In this document: positions 23,137 to 35,222 of the stretch, in pieces
Layout of the letters: every line of letters begins with the position of its first letter
Numbering within the stretch: the first letter of the stretch is position 1
Made by a program: the position numbers and the translations under genes
Assembly (NCBI GenBank): GCA_033977485.1
Contig: CM066985.1
Location: 79,241,045 to 79,305,044 of the forward strand
DNA from: Hydrangea macrophylla
Taxonomy: Eukaryota; Streptophyta; Magnoliopsida; Cornales; Hydrangeaceae
Length of the DNA: 64,000 nucleotides
Direction of reading: 5' to 3'
The notes under the pieces: generated by a model
Databases searched by the model: none
Told to the model about the DNA's origin: nothing
Seen by the model: the letters and a program-made list of their open reading frames with translations, nothing else

Positions 23137-23664
23137 TGGTTGAACACACTTGGAAGTTTTTATTTCAAAGCTATTGATCACCGACTTCTATTGAATATGC
23201 CAAGGGCTAGTCCTATTTAAGACTTGTTCTTTTTTGTTGTTAGTGTATTTGTCATTTTGTAACACTGCATATATTGCTGACAGTGAATCACGTGCAACTT
23301 AACACATGTTAGTTAGTTTTTTTTTTTTTGCTGGAACATGTTAGTTAGTTGCATACGTAAAAACAAATGTATTTTACTTTATATAAATTGCAATCAATTA
23401 CTTTGACGATGAAATTTTTGAAAATTTTATTTTAAGGAGACGTGTTAGTAGCAAGGTCAAGTAAGATTAAAAAAATTAAAAAATCAATTAATTTCATTTG
23501 ACTCATGTGTTATTGCTTGCTATGTAGAACAAATATAGTATTCTAATTTATTTTCTCACAGTATTTCTTGCGACTAAACGACGTCTCATCAATGTTGACA
23601 TGCATATGATGAGTCACAAAGTTTGAATTTTCAGTGGTAGTAATCTTTGTGACTAAAGGTTTTA
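23137..23664. other. No gene; remnant with GTGAC words
   Basis: AT-rich. Together with 24197-24440 it carries scattered words such as TTTGTGACTAAAG and TTTAGTGAC in both orientations, ending near 24441 in TTTTTTGTCATGTAG. This could be subterminal repeats of a CACTA-like transposon into which the two MITEs inserted. Weak. Confidence 0.3.
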
Positions 23665-23667
23665 TTA

Positions 23668-23959
23668 GGTTTAGTTTGGCCCCCCATTTTGGTGTTTTTT
23701 TTTTTTTTTAAAGTATAATTTTATATTAATTTATTTGGTAACTAATTTATGAGTTATGCAAATATTGAACTTAGATCTTTATTGGAGGAGCTTTTAAAAG
23801 CTCTAGATTAGAGCTTTTAAAAACTCAAAGTTGCTTTTTGGTTTCATGATTTTTTTTTTTTAATAGTAGTGTGTCACTTATACAAAATTATCCAATAATG
23901 AACTTAATAATAAATTTTATAAGCTACTTTTAAAAAGTCTCGTGGGGCCAAACTAAGCC
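23668..23959 (+). mobile_element. Tourist-like (PIF/Harbinger) MITE, copy 1
   Basis: The TIR is GGTTTAGTTTGGCCCC...GGGGCCAAACTAAGCC with the 3-bp TSD TTA on both sides. Related copies are at 43434-43667 and 46511-46780 in the same orientation. The subterminal GAGCTTTTAAAAGCTC is itself palindromic. Confidence 0.88.
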
Positions 23960-23984
23960 TTAGGTGTGTTTGATAACCCAATTA

Positions 23985-24190
23985 AGTGCGTTTGATAATG
24001 TACTACTTAATTAAAAAAGCAGCCAAAAATTCACTGAAAACGTTAAGTGAAAATTTTCTACTGAAAATAATCACTGAATTCAGTCTATTTTAGTTTTTAA
24101 AACACTATTTTCAGTATTACAAATACAATTCACTTAAAATTTTTAGTACTTAAATTCAGTACTTAATTTTCAATTTTATAAAACGCACCC
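23985..24190 (-). mobile_element. hAT-like MITE, copy 1
   Basis: Its minus strand matches 46258-46465 over its whole length (GGGTGCGTTT...AAAACAGTG-type interior, ending TTATCAAACGCACTT). The termini are inverted. The TSD is not clear. Confidence 0.65.
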
Positions 24191-24673
24191 TTAGTGTTGA
24201 CTTGTGTTGAGTCACAAAATGTTCTAAAGTTTTTTTTTGGTCGCAATGTTCTAAAGTTTAGTGACAACTTTTTGGTTGACACTAAAGATTTGTTTTTGTC
24301 ATGATTCTTGAGTTATGATTACATCAGATGACTTTAGTGGCGACTTGCTATTATTGTCATTAAAAGTTTTAGTCACCATATAATTAGTGACAACCTAGTG
24401 GCAACCAGTTTTGCTTCACTTAAACTTTTTTGTCATGTAGAGGTTTTTTTTTTTTTTAAGCATTATGCAGAGTTAATTAGGGCTTTTGTCCATTTAACTT
24501 TAACAAAAAAAAAAAACAATTTAATAATTCACAAAATTGTATGTTATTAACAAATTTGAATTGTAATTCACAATTAATGTTAGAATACTATGAATATATT
24601 ATATAATTGGATCCTCATTAAAATGCAGAAGGGAAAATGAATGAACATGTAAATAAGATTGGAATAGAATTAC

Positions 24674-24787
24674 CGGATCAGTAACCTCTTTAACAAATCT
24701 CGGGCCGAGTCGCGGATCTCGCTCTGTTTAAGACATTTCGCGGCTCTGCCCAGAGTGTGCAAGGAGTTTGTACATGCCAGGTCATCC
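24674..24787 (-). pseudogene. Exon-like fragment of an unidentified gene
   Basis: On the minus strand an acceptor-like TTTTATCCTAG precedes 24787 and a donor-like GTAATT follows 24674. One frame is open through the 114 nt and encodes a helical-looking peptide containing LHTLGRAAKCLKQ and SARDLLKRLL. GC content is well above the flanks. I do not recognise the protein, and no neighbouring exons were found. It may be a captured fragment, since 50 bp further a duplicated segment begins. Confidence 0.45.
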
Positions 24788-24840
24788 CTAGGATAAAACA
24801 GTCCAGAAATCACATTTGTCTCAGTTTACTTTGCACCAAA

Positions 24841-25543
24841 GAAAACTGAAAAATTCAACACCTTTCGGATTATATTGCTCATAAACAAAAATTGAAAAGC
24901 TCTCTTTTAATTTTGAAAAACAAGAATCACAAAATTATTTGCTCTTTTTCTCAAACTCACTATTTGTTTTTTTTTGTAGTTTTTTTAAAGTTAGAAGCCC
25001 ATAAAAACTCCTACCAACAAAACCTCAATAGTGGTAATAGTTGAATTCCAAGCCCACACTATAACCACTTAGGAGGAGCAAACCAAAAATGCTCACTCTA
25101 TCTTTTTTCTAAGTCCATCCGTGTGTGTATATATATATATAACGTTACAATGATAAACATTCACGTGAATGTTTCTAACCTCATCAATGACCAAAAAAAA
25201 AAGGTGTCCTAACATTTGTCATAACATTCACATGAACGTTAAGGTATATAAACCTCATAATGGTATTATATTGAATTGATTAGGATATAAACTAGGTAAT
25301 TATATAGTAGCTAAACAATTTGTTTAACTTTAATGCAAAGTAAAGGCTATAGAGTCTTAGATCCCAAGATATATATATATATATATATTTATTGAAAGGC
25401 TTTGTTACTCCTTTGTGATAAAATCATTAACTCCACAATTGGTACTCCAAAACACATAAAAAAATCCCCACTTATTTTAATAAAATACATATTCAAAGAA
25501 AGTTTTTCCTCCTTTTTACAATTACACATTCATGGCTCCAACA
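24841..25543 (+). repeat. Duplicated segment, copy A
   Basis: It matches 36385-36660 plus 37717-38112 with scattered differences and small indels. It includes a semi-palindromic piece (AACATTCACGTGAATGTT near 25157) and an AT microsatellite. Copy A shows the arrangement without the MULE found in copy B. Confidence 0.85.
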
Positions 25544-25879
25544 ATCCTTCACTTGTAATTGTGAAAAAAATATTTATTCATTGAGCAATTGATCATAGGA
25601 CTGTGCATAAATAAAGGTGTTTTTCAACTTGAACCTTTACATAGTGAAAGTGCTTCCGAATATACTAGAGTAACCGTAGTTTTGAACTCTATCTCAGACA
25701 ACCCCCACACAATTCTACTTCGGTGTAGTCCAAAAGCCAGCACTTTATGGCCATGTGCTTATATCCCAGTGCCCATATTCCATAGGAAGCGGCCACACTT
25801 CCACAATCGCATAGGTGAGTCTAACAAGGATACTCCTGTAGCTAGGTATCCCACTCAAAATAGAGTTTAGATCTCATTA

Positions 25880-26866
25880 AGAGTTATATTAACTCATCCT
25901 TCAAATGCTTCAGGATGTCATGCTTCTAAGGGATGGACTTGGAGTGTTAACCCCGTATCATAATAATAGCATGATTCCACTCATATCACTTCATGACTTG
26001 TTATTACCCTTTGAACCTATTTCTTGGGATCTCCAGTCTATAAATTGGGTTACCATCTCAAGTGACTCGGCTGTCTATGGGCTTTTAGGCCCATCTCTTT
26101 CTAGGTTTTTCAAACCCTCTTTCAAGCTAGTCCTTTCGTCAAAGGATTAGCTAAATTAATTATCCTCGGACTTGCACATTATCCACTCTTACAGCTATAG
26201 TAGAGTTAAACTCTCTAATAGTGTTGTTCTTGCGACGTATCTGTCGCCTCTTATCGTTATAACGGTTCTATACTTTGCAATAGCCATGGTACTATCGTAG
26301 TGGATAAAGCAATTGGTATCGATATCTCCCATCGAGGGGTATTTCATAGCAGGCTTCACAACCAAGCTTCTCTCGGTAGCAGTAGCCAATGTTATCAACT
26401 CTGACTCCATCGTGGACTTAGCCAAAATAGTCTATTCATTAGACTTTTACTAAATTGTGCCCCAGTAACACGAAAAAAAATCTATTTATTGTGGCCTCAA
26501 ACTCATCTGAAATGGTATTCCTATCAGCATCGCTATATCCTTTAAGGATAGCGGAAAACCTCTCACAGCGTAGCTCGAAGTTTATGGTCCTTTTCAGGTA
26601 ACATGACTTTCTCAATAATACTCTAGTACTAAAAATATATCCACTCTTGGCTTTGTAGCCTTCCGTTGCAATTGGCGTTATTGTAACCTTCAAACACAGT
26701 GAAAACCTTTTTCATGAAAATACCTAAATTAATAGGTTTCTTTTAAAATCTCGTAATTATTTCCAATTGCATTAAAATTTTGAAACTACATACTCATCTC
26801 TCAAAATTTTGGTTCAGAATCATGCTTGTAAACCAAAAATTAAATTCTTTCGAATTTTGAAGTATT
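25880..26866 (-). pseudogene. Ty1-copia RNase H and 3' end, decayed
   Basis: On the minus strand, frames with breaks encode YSDADRNTISDEFEAT, STMESELITLA and IHYDSTMAIAKY, the usual end of a copia RNase H. ANPLTKGLA follows and then about 250 bp of non-coding sequence like that at 34620-35000 in the copia element further on. It is interrupted by the solo LTR that begins at 26872. Confidence 0.75.
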
Positions 26867-26871
26867 CAATA

Positions 26872-28753
26872 TGTAATACCCGTACCCAGAAAATGGAAGT
26901 AATATTTATTTTTTTTCATGCATTAATTAGTATAATTAATTGCATGTGATATTTGGGGTAAGTTCCAGTTACCCCGATGTGATAAGTGCTTTGATAAGGG
27001 CACAGTTGGACAGATGTGAAATGGGACCCACGGAAGGTCCAAGTTAGATAAATTGCATTTAGTTGCATATATGTGATTAAATGAATATTTGTTTAATTGC
27101 TTTTAATATTTTATTGCTAGTTATGACCTTTTATGGTACCAATTTGGGTACCCGTGTGAGGGCGAATTAGAATATGGTTCATAATTAGTAGGCTAAATAG
27201 CAACTTCATAAAATATTTGGGACCACTTTTGGGACCCATACGTGACATAAACACATACCTACTTAGACATTTGGTAGTTAATATAAAATTTAGGGGGTTT
27301 CATAATAGAATTTAGAAACTTATGGGGGTGTAAATAGAAATAGGATAAAATTTTGACAATATCCTTTAGTATAAGGATATGTTAGTCGGCTAGTGGGTTA
27401 AAAAAAAAATAAAGAGTCTAAACAAGAGTTCAGAGAGTTTGGACTCAACGAGAAAGAAAGAAAAAAAATAGGGTTTCGCGTCATTTTATCACTGTAGCTT
27501 TGCCGTGTGACCTCTATTTCGCGAACCGAAGCCATATTCGGACTCGTGAAGGTGAGATGATTATTTCTATATCTTTCTTTTTCAATTTTGGTAATATTTT
27601 TCCGCGACCCATTTTAAAGGGTGATACATATATGTGATATATATATATGTAGGAATATCATTGGGAATACCTAGAGCTAGTTTTGCGAAGGAGGTTGAGA
27701 TTTCTAGGCTTATTTGGGACTTATTCGTGAGGTGAGTGTCCTAATCCCAAAATTGGATGTTTAATGTCTTTTAATTATTATTAAATGCTTAGAATGCTTA
27801 ATTTATGATTAAGTAGAAAAGCATGTGATAATTTATTATTTAACATGTCTAAAATGTTAAAATTGTCATGTTGACATGTTGAGTTGCTTATGTGCTTATT
27901 TGGGTCAAAGGGTGTCAATTGATAATCACCATTATTTAGCCCGTATATAAGGGACGCCCATTCCTCAGAGAAAAGGGGGATGATGATGAAGTCCTCAGAG
28001 AAAAGGGGACGGTGGTGACGACCACAACGAATTTACTACGGTCACATGAGAGTGAGTGATATCGCTTTAAAAGCGACGAAAGTGAGAATGGCCCGGAATG
28101 AGGGGTCCAGAACGATGGTGATTGATTACTTGACACGCCTGCGACCATTTATTGTTGTGATGTTTAATTGGTGGTTATGATACATTAAATACTCCAATTG
28201 CATGATTAGTACCACGTACTCACTAAGCGAAAGCTTAATCAATTTTGTGGCTAATGACCACGCAGGTACGGACGATCATCACAGTGAGAAGCGTTGAACT
28301 GTGGGGATTCTGGGATAGCTTGAGATAAATGGTTAATGTTTAATATGTTTATATGTAAATGGATTTAGATGGGTATTTATATTTCTAGTGTTTGGGTTTT
28401 TGAAAATAAGTTTATATTTTGGTTTCATATTAAATTATTGTAATATATATTGTGGATTGAAGTTTTAAAAGTCTTTTGCAAGTGTTTTGGTGATATTTTG
28501 GTATTTCAATTCTTGTTTAACAGGGGGAAATTGTACTATAATAGGGGGAACTCTGTCCAAGTACCATTCGATAATTTAAAAAAAAAAAAGGATTTTATTT
28601 TAATTCTCTTTATTATTTCGTTTGATAAAAAGCTATTTTTCCCCTGATATTTCAGTTTATAATGTTATTTTTGGAACGTTAAAAACAAATGATTGTTTGG
28701 TTTGTTGGCTTGTTACACGTGTCCTAGCCCGCGGGGCGGGTTGGGGTGTGACA
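26872..28753 (+). mobile_element. Solo LTR, 1882 bp, Tekay-like family
   Basis: It starts TGTAATACCC and ends GGTGTGACA, with a perfect 5-bp TSD, CAATA (26867-26871 and 28754-28758). It shares blocks with the LTR at 4062-6152. Near its middle TCCTCAGAGAAAAGGGG is repeated (27962 and 27991). A block ACTCACTAAGC at about 28217 is also present in related form near 5338. It is inserted in copia debris. Confidence 0.93.
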
Positions 28754-28758
28754 CAATA

Positions 28759-29330
28759 CATTTTCAAAAATAATTTATTCATTATCTCCGGGGTATACAA
28801 TACATTTTTCAAAATTTAATTTCTTCCCAGAGGTGAAATTTAATTTCACTTTGCCAATGCCAAAACCTTAGTACTGTGTGAATCACCAAGTAAAACATTT
28901 TTCATTCTCCATTGGAGAGTATCTCTTGTAACAATTGTAATTGTGACACATATGCCTAGAGGCACTCAAATCAAAATTAAGTGACAATAAAATTGTTGGC
29001 TTCCTCTATAACCGCCAAGGTAGAATAAAAAATTAATGAAACACCTCTATATAAACAAATCATAACACATACTCCATGTGTTCATGATAAATACATTTGA
29101 TTCTTTCATTATTTAAAAACTATTTGAAAAAACTAATTTGATCAAAATTTTCAAATCACTGGTTGGGTGCCAGTTCTCAACCATATAAAGAGTATACACA
29201 TTTTATTTTTATCTATAAACCCTTTAGGTTTATCCAAATAAATTTCATTTCACTATTCTCCAATTAAAAAAAATGGTGTTAACATCCCTTTGGTAAATAA
29301 ATAAATCGTAAATATCAACCATAGCTAATA
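28759..29330 (-). pseudogene. Ty1-copia protease/integrase and RT debris, out of normal order
   Basis: On the minus strand 28900-28760 encodes VLLGDSHSTK and VKLNFTSGKKL, the segment after the copia protease. Further upstream (about 29270-29030), with many breaks, come EIYLDKPKGFID and VMICLY, which belong to reverse transcriptase. RT lying before the protease/integrase part means deletion and rearrangement, or two different fragments. Similarity is by eye only. Confidence 0.5.
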
Positions 29331-30125
29331 AAATTTAGTGGATGTAAAGCAAGAAAATAAGCATCCAAAAAACAACTTTTCCTTTAACTTAAAACCCTTA
29401 GCTACTAAGACAACTTCACATATTTTTCAATAAAACCATCAGATTTAATGTCATTTTAAAGGCTCCGTTTACTTTCTATCATTTTACATTTAAACGGTAA
29501 ACCCACAAGTTCCAACATGGTTGGAAACGATATAAACCATCTCATCTTGAATGGTTTGTTTTCAAAATTAACACTTGAAAAGATAAGGGTATCCTCTAAG
29601 AAAATAGAATTTCCTCCTAAGGAAAATGTATAAAAATGACTTTTCAAAGTCTTTTGAGCGCTTAGCTCTTTTACTCTTTTGTGGTCAAATTTTGTGTCAT
29701 AATATCTATTATGCACTCTAATTTTAATATTTAGATAGGACAAAAACAAACAGTTAAGGACCCTACTATTCCTCAATTTCTAAGAAAATGCATGCTTATA
29801 ATTAAAAATTAGCATTAATGGCCTTAACAGTGTGATAGAATTTATTTATTTATTTATTTTTTTTTTTTTTTGGGGGGGGGGGATAATATGATATATATAT
29901 ATATATATATATATGTTTCACATTCCATAGAGCAAGTATGAGTCTAATACTGTGACCAATCAAAACCATTGATCCAAGTGCACCATGTATGCCGAATTAT
30001 CCCCCTTTACTAATTTCAAAACCAAATCCACGTGTTTATATCAATACTTTTGAAAACACCAAACAAAATTTTTGAAAAGCAAAACATAATTTTTGGTGAA
30101 GACAAAAAACTTTTCAATAAAGGGT
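29331..30125. other. No gene recognised
   Basis: AT-rich, with a T15-G10 junction near 29866-29881 and an AT microsatellite near 29891. A 106-aa minus ORF (29456-29776) shows no recognisable motif. Confidence 0.5.
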
Positions 30126-30131
30126 AAGTCT

Positions 30132-30252
30132 ATTGTGAGAAGCTTCTCATATGAAAAAGCGGGCTTTAACAGTTGGATAAGCATTTAGCAATAAATGCTT
30201 CTCCAGATTCTTGGAAATCTTATGACTAGATACTCATCCAACGGTTAAAATT
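30132..30252. mobile_element. MITE, left half (split by the copia insertion)
   Basis: It begins CTATTGTGAGAAGCTTCTCATATG. The right half, 35842-35872, ends CGCCTTCTCATATGAGAGACTGCTCACTATAG, so the termini are inverted repeats. The copia element with TSD AAATT lies between the halves. No clear TSD of the MITE itself was found. Confidence 0.7.
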
Positions 30253-30866
30253 TGTTGAAGAATTTTCAAAATAAGGGATAAAGAGTGAGTGAGATTTGAA
30301 TTAGAAATTAATGATGGGTCGCACCCATTGAGATTGAATTCGTACTGGTGGGTCGCAACCATTCAGAATCGGTTCAAATTAAATTCAAATCTATAGGTTG
30401 TGTCCCTTGGATCAATAGTCATAAGGCTAATAGACGCAAACGTCTATGAAGGGACACCAACCATTCTATATATAGAGTGTATCAATTCTCATTTGATGTA
30501 TGAAAAATCTCTCTTTTCTTCCTTGTGGAAAATTAGGAGTTTAAATTACGTTGTCGTTATTTAGATAAAATACATATTTCTAGAATCTGTTTTCTGCAGA
30601 AATAGAATTCTAGAACTGGCTTTTATTTCTTGGTGGGTATTTTCAGCTATCTTCAATAGTGCATATTGCAGATAGGTTTGGCTTCGTTGTACCTTGAATA
30701 CAGATTTGTGGAATACCCGTTTGCACACCAAGTTATAATTATGGTGGTGGCAAATACTGTATTTAGGGAAGTGTCTCGTACACGCCTTGAAGCATATTAT
30801 TGGAATACATTTTGCGGCTCTATTCGTCGGTGGATTTTGAAGATATTAAAGACAAATTTCCCAACA
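30253..30866 (+). repeat. 5' LTR of the copia-related element
   Basis: 614 bp, TGTTGAAG...CCAACA. A TATA-like CTATATATAGAG is near 30465. It is nearly identical to 35223-35836. Confidence 0.93.
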
Positions 30867-31718
30867 ATCTAAATACAGTATTTGAGATTCATCTTCTACG
30901 AACTAATGCCACCGATAAGTCATTTCTTCTTGTGCTTTCTTAAATCTATTGATTTTGATAGTCAGTATTGCTATTTTTATTTAGATATACGTACCCTTTG
31001 AATTACAAAGGAGTAGTTGAATTTACTTTAATATTTTCAGAAATTCTATTTGATATAAGTAGAAACTGTGAAACCAACTTAATAACGTTTTGAGACATAT
31101 GTTCACAGTTTACAAACTGGTTCATAATAGTTGCACCTGTTCATAAATATGTACAAGATATTGACCAATAATCAATATATCACTATTAGTGCACCATTGT
31201 TGGTAAAATGATCCACATGATTCATATATGCCTCTGTTTCGGCCACTGCTTTGTATTAAAAAAAAGATTTCATGTTGGTTTGCTATGCATTTATGCATTT
31301 CTCCACATACTGATCCTAATCATTTTTTTTTTAATTTCATGTTTTAAAGTTTAAGTGATTTCTATGAGATTTCGGTGAAGTAATTTGTGTTTCTTTTCAT
31401 TGTATCCGAAACTTCTTTTCTCTATATACAAGTTTATGTGATTTAGAAAATGGAAAATCTGTAAGATGGTTTAAGGTGTTTAAGTCAAAACATTAAAGGT
31501 AACTTCTAATCAATAACTTAACATAACTGGCTATTGAATTATTTCAAAAGTTTTTTGTGTTCTCACATGCACATATAGATATAGATGTGAATTGAATATA
31601 TATTATAGTTGAATCACTGACAAAACAAACTTCACATTTTGATACTGGATTAAAAGGATCCACATTTCTAATACTACTAACAAATACAATAGTACTAATA
31701 GCCTAATACGATTGCAAT

Positions 31719-32906
31719 TTAATAGTACTTCCGTCCGTTGAAGAATTTGTTGTAGCGACCACACTCGCAATCTTTCCTCCCATAAAAGTCTTCATGATTC
31801 TTTCTTTTAGCCCCTTGTCTTGAAGATTCACCGCTTTCATATTGCCTTGTTGGAGGTAAATGATTTTCCCAATAACTGGGGTGTTTGGACCCACAATTTC
31901 CACAATTTGTTGGAAAATTGTTTGAAAAGGTTCGACCGGGTTTACTGACAACTGAATATGGTTGATAATGGGAAAAACAAGTTCGGTCAAAGTTGTCAAA
32001 AGTCCGACCAATGTGGTCATAGGGCGGTCGGTCAAAGCGCTTGAAGCGTTGATCTATCCACGAACCGTTAGACGAACGAAATCTATTGTTGTTTCGCTGG
32101 TAATGGTTGTGGGTAGGATTTGGGTGATATTTGGTCCAACTCTGATTTGGTTGAGACCAATTCTTGACTGGTTTTGGGCATGGTTGACACAAGTTCTTGT
32201 TAGTAAGCATTGGGTAAGGGTGACTAGGTTTTGAAATTGGACCCAATTTTTCTTCGGTTGGTGGTGCTTGCAAATTGACTTCTTGCTTTGACCTCTCGGC
32301 ACACGGCTCTCTCTTTTCTTCCTTCTCCGGGGAGACTTTGTTGGGGTTGATGTATGAGTCATCTTTTTTTTTATAATAGTAGTTGCGTTCCTCAAAATGC
32401 CGCCTAGCGATGGTTGGCATTTATTCAACATCGAATTTCCGTTCAAACCAATGTTAGGATCATGTACAGTTTTTCCTTTCTCCGATGTTGTACCCAAAAA
32501 AAAAAGATTTCTCCAATGGGACTCTTTCAGCAAGTATATTATTGTAGGGATCTTCCTTTTGTAGAGTCACCACAGTAAAATCGTTGAAAGTACCACCTTT
32601 GCAAAATCTCTTCCAATACTCACTCTCCATTATAAATTTTTCACGAAGCATAGAAAAGTCTCCCACATATGGGGTGTATCCAAAGGTGACTTCATATGGC
32701 TCGGCTTTGGGATCTACTAAGAGAAGATGGTGATTGTAATTGGCTACGGAAATTCCCAAACTCATAATCTGTCTATTGATTGTTTTTTGGATGGACTCTA
32801 AGAGAGAATAGTAGACATTCTCTTCTTGGTATTGATCTTGTTGGATTTCCCAACGGTTGTTTGAAGATGATGAGGAACCATTAGTCATGGTTATTTTTCC
32901 CGTCAT
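31719..32906 (-). CDS. Antisense coding region of unknown function, nucleocapsid-like, apparently frameshifted
   Basis: On the strand opposite to the element, an open frame runs from ATG 32906 to 32460 (148 aa) and another in the same phase from 32420 to 31719 (233 aa). In between, another phase is open, entered at a homopolymer run (32493-32503). This looks like one protein of about 390 residues with two compensating shifts, or an intron. The N-terminal part has a Ser-rich start and a hydrophobic/aromatic core (YTPYVGDFSMLREKFIME). The C-terminal part is very basic and rich in Arg, Asn and Tyr. It contains an incomplete knuckle, CGNCGSKH, and a second Cys pair (CEC). A TATA-like TATAAATA (32937-32944 minus) lies about 31 bp upstream. 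I recognise no family. A Gag-like or RNA-binding role is only inferred. Confidence 0.5.
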
Positions 32907-32936
32907 TCAGTTGGTAAAAATAGTATATTAATTGTG

Positions 32937-32944
32937 TATTTATA
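32937..32944 (-). promoter_or_regulatory. TATA box of the antisense coding region
   Basis: Minus strand TATAAATA lies about 31 bp upstream of the first ATG. A start site at the usual distance would fall at or just after the first ATG, favouring use of the second Met (32888). Confidence 0.4.
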
Positions 32945-32989
32945 GATACCTCACGGCCTCACATGAGAAAGAGAAATTCAGTTAGTAAA

Positions 32990-34200
32990 AGTCAGATTTT
33001 ACAATCTCAAATTTGAATTCTGTTCAACTACTGTTAATTTTAAACTATTTGTACAAACTTAAAAAACGCATCTAATATGTGTGTATTTTAGACAGTTTTG
33101 AACAGTTACTTGTCTCCAAAACTGTTCCCAGAAACATTTAAAAGTTTAAAATTCAATCATTCATAACTGGCTGCACTTGGACACGTGTTTAATATTTTTG
33201 ACATATGTTGCTACACAACTTTGAGGATCTCTACTGTTGGTTAGGGGACAAACACAAAATGGATTATTTACTATATTAATTATATATTCAATATCAACTT
33301 GTACTTAGAATGGGACAAAACTACTATCATGTTTTTACATAATCTCGGGTCACTTGTGTTATGTAACACTTAAAGGCATGTTTGGCTATTACTCAAATGT
33401 ATAATTTTTAGCCCAAACACACATTAGGACCCGTTTTACACATTTAATTTTGTTTGAAAATTTTTTTTTTTTAGCAACTTTCGTCAATAAATAAATAAAA
33501 GAGGAGGAAAAATATGTAAATATATTTTTCATAAGCACTTAAGTAACCCATAAATGCGGTTTCTGAAATTGGTTTAGAGGTAGTTCAACCCAAACGTGAT
33601 GCGAAGCAAAGATTTTGGTTCTTATGAATTCCACTGATTCCCTTGGGGTTAGGACTACTTGCACCTAATTTCAAAAGTTGAATTAGCATGTTATTTATTA
33701 TTCTCTTTTGAACCCACTTAATTTTAATAGTTGTTTTGAAGTACTAGAACTTGTCATTATGACATGTACACACAAGTTACAGTGTATGTATGTGAGTGGT
33801 TTTGTATACTAATTTTATTAGTAGTATTATACTAATTGTATAGTTATTTAAACGGGTCTCTTAAGACTATTCTGTTTAATTTGCATAATCAGTTTATATG
33901 TTACTACTTTGGGTGTCAAGGTTTTCGGAATAAAACCAAGTTAATCCAAGTCTAATATCTGTTTTGCTAATTAGTGAACAAGGATTATTGCGGTAATAGC
34001 AATATGTTTGCAATTATGTGAAACACCTTTTAATCAGAATTAAAATTGTTTAATTGGCGGTATATGTTTTATGTATGCGATAAGCCTATAATGTTATAAC
34101 AATATGACATGTAATAGGCCTTATATGTAGCTGGTAAACCTAGTAGAGATACTAGTGATTCTAATTATTTGCATTAACATGCACTAATAGAATTTATATG
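32990..34200. other. Interior of copia element, no gene recognised
   Basis: About 1.2 kb of AT-rich sequence between the antisense coding region and the RNase H remnant. No coding or repeat structure is supported. Confidence 0.45.
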
Positions 34201-34224
34201 CCCGTTGGGTCTAAGCGGGAAGAA

Positions 34225-34680
34225 TGATCGTATATCAAGGAGTGAATGGTATCTTTACTTTTGGTGGAGGAGTTGTCTTACGAAAAAAGAGACGTACTTG
34301 TATAGCTTACTCTAACATGGCACTTGAATTTGTAGCATTAGCTATAGTAGTAAGGAGGTCGCGTAGTTAAGGAATTTAGTTTTAGAAATTCCAGTTTGAC
34401 AAAAACCAATGTCTTCTATATCTATCCATTGTGATAGTGAGCCTACACTTTCTAGGGTTTATAGTAAAGTGTATAACAATAAGTCCAGACACATTGGACT
34501 TTGACACAGTTATGTGAGACAGTTACTTATGATGGTCTAATAACTGTGGATTAAGTGAGGTTCTGCCAAAATCTGGCAGATATTTTCACAAAAGGACTTG
34601 CAAGGAATTTGGTGTCTAAGACACCGGTAGGGATGGAACTAAAGCCCAACGAACATGGTCACTCTTGATGGAAACTCAAC
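34225..34680 (+). pseudogene. Ty1-copia RNase H remnant, sense strand
   Basis: Broken frames encode FTFGGGVVLRKK, YSNMALEFVALA (from the STMESEFIAL block), SISIHCDSE and KSRHIGL, and finally NLADIFTKGLARNLV. This is the C-terminal end of a copia polyprotein. Everything upstream (gag to RT) is missing from this element. Confidence 0.8.
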
Positions 34681-35222
34681 CTGACACTTGACATTTCAAG
34701 TCCTCAGGTTCAACGAGTAAAGTACATCATATGTCGTGATTGCAAGCACTTTAAATAATATATATATATATAAAATCATCCCAAGGATAAGTGCTTGGTA
34801 CCTGTAATGTAATAAGGACGAGGGTGAGCTACTAAGCTCTTAATAGACTTATAACAACCGTGTTGGAGTGTTTTAGTTACGGGGACACTTCTAATAAGTC
34901 TACCTATATGAGTGTGGAAGTGGTGTCGCTTCCTATGCGTTCAGGGCTTGACATCTAGAGCACTCACGAAATCAAGGTATAGACACAAGGCCTAATTCAT
35001 GTGTCGGCTTATATGGATATCCACTAAGATTAAAGGTTTATGTGTGGGGATAAGTCCGGTTAGTCAATATGGATTGCCAGTTCAAAGACTATGTCTACTA
35101 AGCTCTCCTGATTAGCTTTGACGAGTCCTCACAGGGTAATTGGTTCAAGTCGCAAGACACCATTACTTATACATAAATCTTAGCCAATGTTTTCAAAACT
35201 TATTTCGAAAATGGTGGGGGAA

